64,000 bases of DNA from Dongia_A sp035695765 (GTDB lineage Bacteria; Pseudomonadota; Alphaproteobacteria; Dongiales; Dongiaceae), in contig DASRRI010000042.1 in NCBI GenBank assembly GCA_035695765.1, positions 1 through 64,000 on the forward strand, written 5' to 3'. The notes below the pieces were generated by a model, which worked only from the letters and a program-made list of their open reading frames with translations, had not been told where the DNA came from and made no database searches. A program made the translations under genes and the position numbers. Below are positions 60,192 through 64,000 of this stretch, one piece after another (position 1 is the first letter of the stretch; every line of letters begins with the position of its first letter).

Positions 60192-60947
60192 CTAACCGGC
60201 CTGTGCGCGGGCCGCCGAGACCAGCTTCTTCATGTCGTCGAGCGAGACGGCGCCGGGCACCAACTGCTTGCCGAACAGGAAACCGGGCGTTCCGGTAATG
60301 CCGAGCGTGGCGGCCAGGGAATCGTTCGCCTGCAACTGGCCGAGGATTGCGGGGTCCTGCATGTCGGCCGACAGCCTGGTCGCGTCGGCGCCGACGGACG
60401 CCGCGAGCTCGAGCAGAGCGGCTTCCTCGAACGAGCCTTTGTGCGCCATGAAGGCTGTATGTACCTGCTCGTATTTGCCCTGGCGCTGCGCGGCCAGCGC
60501 GATCTTCGCGGCGACCACGGATTCAGGACCAAGGATCGGGAATTCCTTGTACACGAGCCGTACGTTCGGATCGGCTTTCAGCAACTCTGTCAGCGAGTCA
60601 GCCACCCGCTTGCAATAGGGGCAGCGATAGTCGAAGAACTCGACCACCGTGACGTCGCCTTGCAGATTGCCGGCCACGGGATCGGCCGGATTGTTGAATA
60701 TCTGGTCCTGCTTCTGCTCCAGCGCCTGATGTGCGTCGGCCTGCTGCTGCTTTTGGGCATTCGCCTGCGCCAGCTTGAGGGAAGCCAGCACTTCGTCAGG
60801 GTGAGCCTTGAGATATTGCGAGATCTGCTGATCGATGGTGGCGGAGGCCGGCACTTCGGCAGCATCGCGGGCCACCGCGAACTCCTTGAAGGCGTAACCG
60901 CCAGCGGCGGCGAGCAGCAGGGCCAAAGCGATCAGGATCGCGCGCAT
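60192..60947 (-). CDS. DsbA-family thioredoxin-fold protein (Com1/ScsC-like)
   Basis: 251 residues. N-terminal hydrophobic leader (AILIALALLLAAAGGYAF) then a helical dimerisation-like segment rich in Gln (KLAQANAQKQQQADAHQALE), then the thioredoxin fold with FFDYRCPYCKR (Cys109, Cys112) and a cis-Pro in GITGTPGF. The layout matches periplasmic disulfide isomerases/oxidases of the Com1/ScsC group. Lies 83 bp from the M48 protease on the same strand. Confidence 0.92.
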   Translation of the reverse strand: MRAILIALALLLAAAGGYAFKEFAVARDAAEVPASATIDQQISQYLKAHPDEVLASLKLAQANAQKQQQADAHQALEQKQDQIFNNPADPVAGNLQGDVTVVEFFDYRCPYCKRVADSLTELLKADPNVRLVYKEFPILGPESVVAAKIALAAQRQGKYEQVHTAFMAHKGSFEEAALLELAASVGADATRLSADMQDPAILGQLQANDSLAATLGITGTPGFLFGKQLVPGAVSLDDMKKLVSAARAQAG

Positions 60948-61029
60948 AGAGACAATCTTTCAGCAAATGTGTTGCGGCTGACAGCATAGCGGCACGCACC
61001 GGGGTCGCGCCACCGGCATCACGAACTTG

Positions 61030-62430
61030 TCAATCGTCGTCTTCGCTCTGGTCGGCCGCGAACTGGATGTCCTGTGCCTTGAGGTAGCCGGGAGAGCCTT
61101 CCTTGAGCCCCTTCATGGCGCGGTCGGCGAAGGCCTTGGCTTCCTTGTTCTTGCCGCGATTGAGGAATTCCTCCGCCTGGGCCAAGGTCGCCATCGGCTC
61201 ATCGCCGGCCTTTCCATAGGCGATCGCCAGCAGGTGGAAGGCACGGGCATTCCTCGGCTCCACCCGCACGACTTCGTTGAGATTGGCCGTCGCCGAATCC
61301 AGGAGCGCCGGATCCTCCAGGCCCACCTGCGTTTCCGCCAGTTCCATCCGGATCAGCGGCTCTTGCGGAGCCAGATCCAGGGCCTGCTGATAGAGCGGCA
61401 GCGCGTCGGCAAGGCGGCCGCGGTCGTAGAGGATCTGCGCCTTCTGCTCGATGAAGAAGGGGTCATTCGGTGCCTCCTTGAGCAGGCTGTCCATGGAGGC
61501 AAGTGCCTCCTCGGTGCGCGAGACACGGAAATAAGCGATGGCGCGGGCGTAACGCGCAGGCACGCTCTGATCCTTTTCCGGATACATCGTCATCACGCGG
61601 CCGAGCGGCTCCAGATAGCCATTGAGTTTCGCGAGCATTCGCTGATGACGCGTCATCAACTCCGGTGAATCGGTGCGATCGGCATAGGGTGATTGCCGCA
61701 GTGCCGCTTCGGCAGCGTCGATACGCGTGGACGTCAACGGGTGCGTGCGCAAGTAGGGATTTTGATTGATCGAGGATAGTGCCTCCTGGCTCCACAGCAT
61801 CCTGAAGAAATCGACCATGCCTTTCGGCGATTGCTGGGTAGCGTTCAGCAGCCGGAAAGCAGCTTGATCAGCGGAGCCCTCCTGAGCCTGCGAATATTGC
61901 AGCAGGTTGCGCTGCGCGATGCTCTGGCCAAGGGTCGCGGCCCCAATGCCAGCCCCGCCATTGCCGCTCGCCACTCCCACGGCCACTCCGGCCAGGATTC
62001 CGATGATGGATTCGATCGTGGCATTCTCGAGCTCTTCCTTGCGGCGCGCGAGATGGCCGCCCTGGATGTGGCCGGTCTCGTGGGCGATCACCCCGATCAG
62101 CTGGTTTGGAGTCTTGGCCTGGGTCAACAAGCCGGTATGGATGAAGATCTGCATGCCGTTGGAAACGAAGGCATTGATCTCCTTGCTCTCGATAATATGG
62201 ACCTGGACCGCCGAGGTATCGAGCCCTGCCGCCGCGAAGATGGGGTCGGCATAAGCCCGCAGGGTCGCTTCGATCTCCGCATCGCGGATCAGGCTGGGGC
62301 CGCGTGACTGTGCCGCCGCGTCCGCCACCGGCGCCAAGGCCAGCGCCGCGGCCAGCGCAAGGCTCACCGCGCAACGCGCCGGCCTGCGCAGGGTCTGCAG
62401 GGATCGGCCAGCCCGGTTGATCACATCCAT
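61030..62430 (-). CDS. M48 family metalloprotease with C-terminal TPRs (BepA/YfgC-like)
   Basis: 466 residues with AAGGA before ATG 62430. Signal peptide (about 1-41), zinc protease motif IAHETGHIQGGH (His117, Glu118, His121) and third ligand Glu184 in QEGSADQAAF, then TPR repeats from about 300 (RYARAIAYFRVSRTEEALAS and ADALPLYQQALDLAPQEPLI). BepA homologues chaperone and clean up outer-membrane protein assembly at the Bam complex. With the DsbA-like gene downstream it forms an envelope quality-control pair. Confidence 0.94.
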   Translation of the reverse strand: MDVINRAGRSLQTLRRPARCAVSLALAAALALAPVADAAAQSRGPSLIRDAEIEATLRAYADPIFAAAGLDTSAVQVHIIESKEINAFVSNGMQIFIHTGLLTQAKTPNQLIGVIAHETGHIQGGHLARRKEELENATIESIIGILAGVAVGVASGNGGAGIGAATLGQSIAQRNLLQYSQAQEGSADQAAFRLLNATQQSPKGMVDFFRMLWSQEALSSINQNPYLRTHPLTSTRIDAAEAALRQSPYADRTDSPELMTRHQRMLAKLNGYLEPLGRVMTMYPEKDQSVPARYARAIAYFRVSRTEEALASMDSLLKEAPNDPFFIEQKAQILYDRGRLADALPLYQQALDLAPQEPLIRMELAETQVGLEDPALLDSATANLNEVVRVEPRNARAFHLLAIAYGKAGDEPMATLAQAEEFLNRGKNKEAKAFADRAMKGLKEGSPGYLKAQDIQFAADQSEDDD

Positions 62431-62491
62431 AGTCCTTCTTATGCTCGCGGCCGAATCGTTAAAACCACCAAACTCCAGCGGGGTTCCTCAT

Positions 62492-64000
62492 ATGTCCGTG
62501 CGGCATCATATCGGCAAGAGCCTATCGGGCAAGGCTGTCCGACGCCCGGTCCGGGCCGGCCGGCCGGACCATAAGATCTTTGGATTCCAGGCATTTACAG
62601 CGCTTGGAGCCCTGGCCGGCGTAGCGCTGGTCGTTGCTGCCTGCACCCGCGGCGGTGCGCAATATGCCGGCGAGCTCTACTCCGTGGACAATTTTTACGG
62701 CGGGATTGTGGCTGACGAGCCGCGGGCCGCCTTGGTCGGGCGCGAGATCCTGAACGCCGGCGGCAACGCGGCGGACGCGGCAGTGGCGGCGTATTTCGTG
62801 ATGTCGGCGACCATGCCCTCGACGGCAGGTCTCGGCGGGGGCGGCATATGCGTCATCCACCGCGGCGAAGAGGACAAGATCGCGAGCGAGGTGCTGGATT
62901 TCCTGCCGCGGGCGGCAGCGGGTGGCCTGGTCGCGGTCCCCGCTTCGGCGCGCGGCATGGCAGCGCTGGCGGCGCGCTATGGCACGCTGCCCTGGGCACA
63001 GCTGGTGGCGCCTGCGGAGAGCATCGCGCAGACCGGCGAGGCGACCAGCCGCGCGCTGGCGCATGACGTCGCGCTCGGGGAAAAGAAGCTGCGCGCCGAT
63101 CCGCAGATGGCCGCCTTGTTCACGCGCGCCGATGGCAGCATGCTCAATGAAGGCGACAATCTGCGGCAGCCGGAACTGGCCGGGGTGCTGGGCCAGATCC
63201 GCGCCAAGGGGCCGAACGAGTTGTACGGCGGTGTGCTGGGGCAGCAACTGGCCGCCAGCGCGCAGGCAATCGGCGCGCCGTTGACCATCGAGGATCTGCG
63301 CGGCTTCCAGGCGAAGTTCTATAAGCCGCTCGAGATCAAGTGGGGCGACCAGAGTGTCTTTCTGCCGCAACCGCCGGCGTCCGGCGGCGTTGCCGTCGCG
63401 CAGATGCTGAAGGCGCTCGACAGTGCCGGCGACAAGAATCGTGCCGCTTTCCTGGCCGATGCCAGCATGCGCCTGACCGCCGATCGTGCGCAGTGGATGG
63501 ATGGGCTGGGCGAGTCAAAACAACCCGCCGATGCGCTCGTCTCCGACCAGCATGTCGCGCAGGTGATGCAGGGCCATCAATCGGGGCGCGCCACGCCGGC
63601 AGCCAGCCTGCCATTTCCAGCGCAGCGCGTGCTTGAGAATCCGTTCGCGGCCAGCGTGGTCGCGGTCGACAAGGACGGGCTGGGCATCGCCTGCAACTTT
63701 ACCATGAACGCCTTGTTCGGCGCGGGACGCGTCGCACAGGGCACGGGCATCATCCTGTCGCCGGCGCCGTCGGAGAAGGGGTTTGGCTTCTCTTCGCTCG
63801 CGCCGCTGATCGTGGCGAACGACAACAATGGCGAGCTCTATTATCTCTCCGCTGGTTCCGGTGGGATGGCGGGCGTGGTGGCGGAAGCGGACATGCTCTA
63901 CGCAGTGACGGAGGAACGGATACCGCTGGAAACGGCGACACTGCGGCCACGCGTCTATCATGGCGTCGATCCGGATGTCGCTTATTTCGATGTCAGCGGC
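62492..64000 (+). CDS. Gamma-glutamyltransferase-like protein (3' end outside window)
   Basis: 503 codons to the window edge. A basic N-terminus, hydrophobic segment and VVAAC lipobox-like site near residue 51 suggest a periplasmic lipoprotein. GGT fold evidence: GGIVADEPRAALVGREILNA, AGGNAADAAVA, AGLGGGGICVIH, FYKPLEIKWG, and SLAPLIVANDNNGELYYLSA-like SGSGG near the end. However, the place of the nucleophile Thr (NTTHYS in E. coli) reads NPFAASVVAVDKDG, and the DFREMAP Arg region reads DFLPRAA, so both key residues appear missing. Either a catalytically dead or rewired family member. Divergent from the M48 protease across 61 bp. Confidence 0.85.
   Translation, partial: MSVRHHIGKSLSGKAVRRPVRAGRPDHKIFGFQAFTALGALAGVALVVAACTRGGAQYAGELYSVDNFYGGIVADEPRAALVGREILNAGGNAADAAVAAYFVMSATMPSTAGLGGGGICVIHRGEEDKIASEVLDFLPRAAAGGLVAVPASARGMAALAARYGTLPWAQLVAPAESIAQTGEATSRALAHDVALGEKKLRADPQMAALFTRADGSMLNEGDNLRQPELAGVLGQIRAKGPNELYGGVLGQQLAASAQAIGAPLTIEDLRGFQAKFYKPLEIKWGDQSVFLPQPPASGGVAVAQMLKALDSAGDKNRAAFLADASMRLTADRAQWMDGLGESKQPADALVSDQHVAQVMQGHQSGRATPAASLPFPAQRVLENPFAASVVAVDKDGLGIACNFTMNALFGAGRVAQGTGIILSPAPSEKGFGFSSLAPLIVANDNNGELYYLSAGSGGMAGVVAEADMLYAVTEERIPLETATLRPRVYHGVDPDVAYFDVSG

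Overview
The window reads as a chromosomal segment of a GC-rich alphaproteobacterium, most likely of the Rhodospirillales type. The inference rests on the gene set: NDUFA12 complex I accessory subunit, MlaD, a DUF2155 protein, Aat, an aroQ-accB-accC run, clpS-clpA, a class II (B12) ribonucleotide reductase, DUF1127, and numerous GntR/FCD-type and ABC-import genes. Species cannot be named from the sequence. I saw no rRNA, tRNA, CRISPR array, insertion sequence or phage gene.

Layout. 1-6.6 kb: two hybrid sensor kinases in one operon; the first enters from the left edge and starts with eight near-identical 92-residue HAMP units. 6.6-20.2 kb: housekeeping and single genes (an asparagine-synthase-like protein, a D-Ala-D-Ala carboxypeptidase with SPOR domain, a lipoprotein, clpS-clpA, a GNAT/COG3146 protein, a PAS protein, a RidA protein, two small secreted paralogues flanking a VOC gene, and a phospholipase D-like lipoprotein). 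20.2-44.1 kb: a solute-uptake region with five ABC importers: (i) ATPase-permease-binding protein next to a divergent GntR regulator; (ii) a binding protein, two permeases and a PotA-like ATPase; (iii) an RbsBAC-like leftward operon; (iv) an FrcA/FrcC-like pair facing left, with its probable binding protein and an NAD-dependent epimerase/dehydratase facing right; (v) a CUT1 binding protein plus two permeases with no ATPase. Between iv and v lie DUF1127, MsrQ, a tail-anchored hypothetical, a ParB-fold mini-gene and a histidine-kinase remnant.

44.1-64 kb: an SDR, an aspartyl/asparaginyl beta-hydroxylase, a frame-broken cyclophilin, a DUF2235 protein, nrdJ (paired NrdR boxes upstream, strong terminator downstream), an EamA exporter, GNAT, NDUFA12, mlaD, DUF2155, aat, DinB, accC-accB-aroQ, VOC, Lrp, DsbA, an M48-TPR protease and the 5' part of a divergent gamma-glutamyltransferase-like gene that runs off the right edge.

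The most interesting signals are: TTGTnnnACAA operator-like sites at two sugar-transport promoters; strong GC hairpins just after four of the five binding-protein genes; the split divergent FrcABC-like locus; the apparently catalytically dead GGT homologue; the one-base frame break in the cyclophilin; and the poly-HAMP kinase. I did not find a convincing wholly new defence, mobile or biosynthetic system. All functional calls come from reading motifs; no database search was possible.
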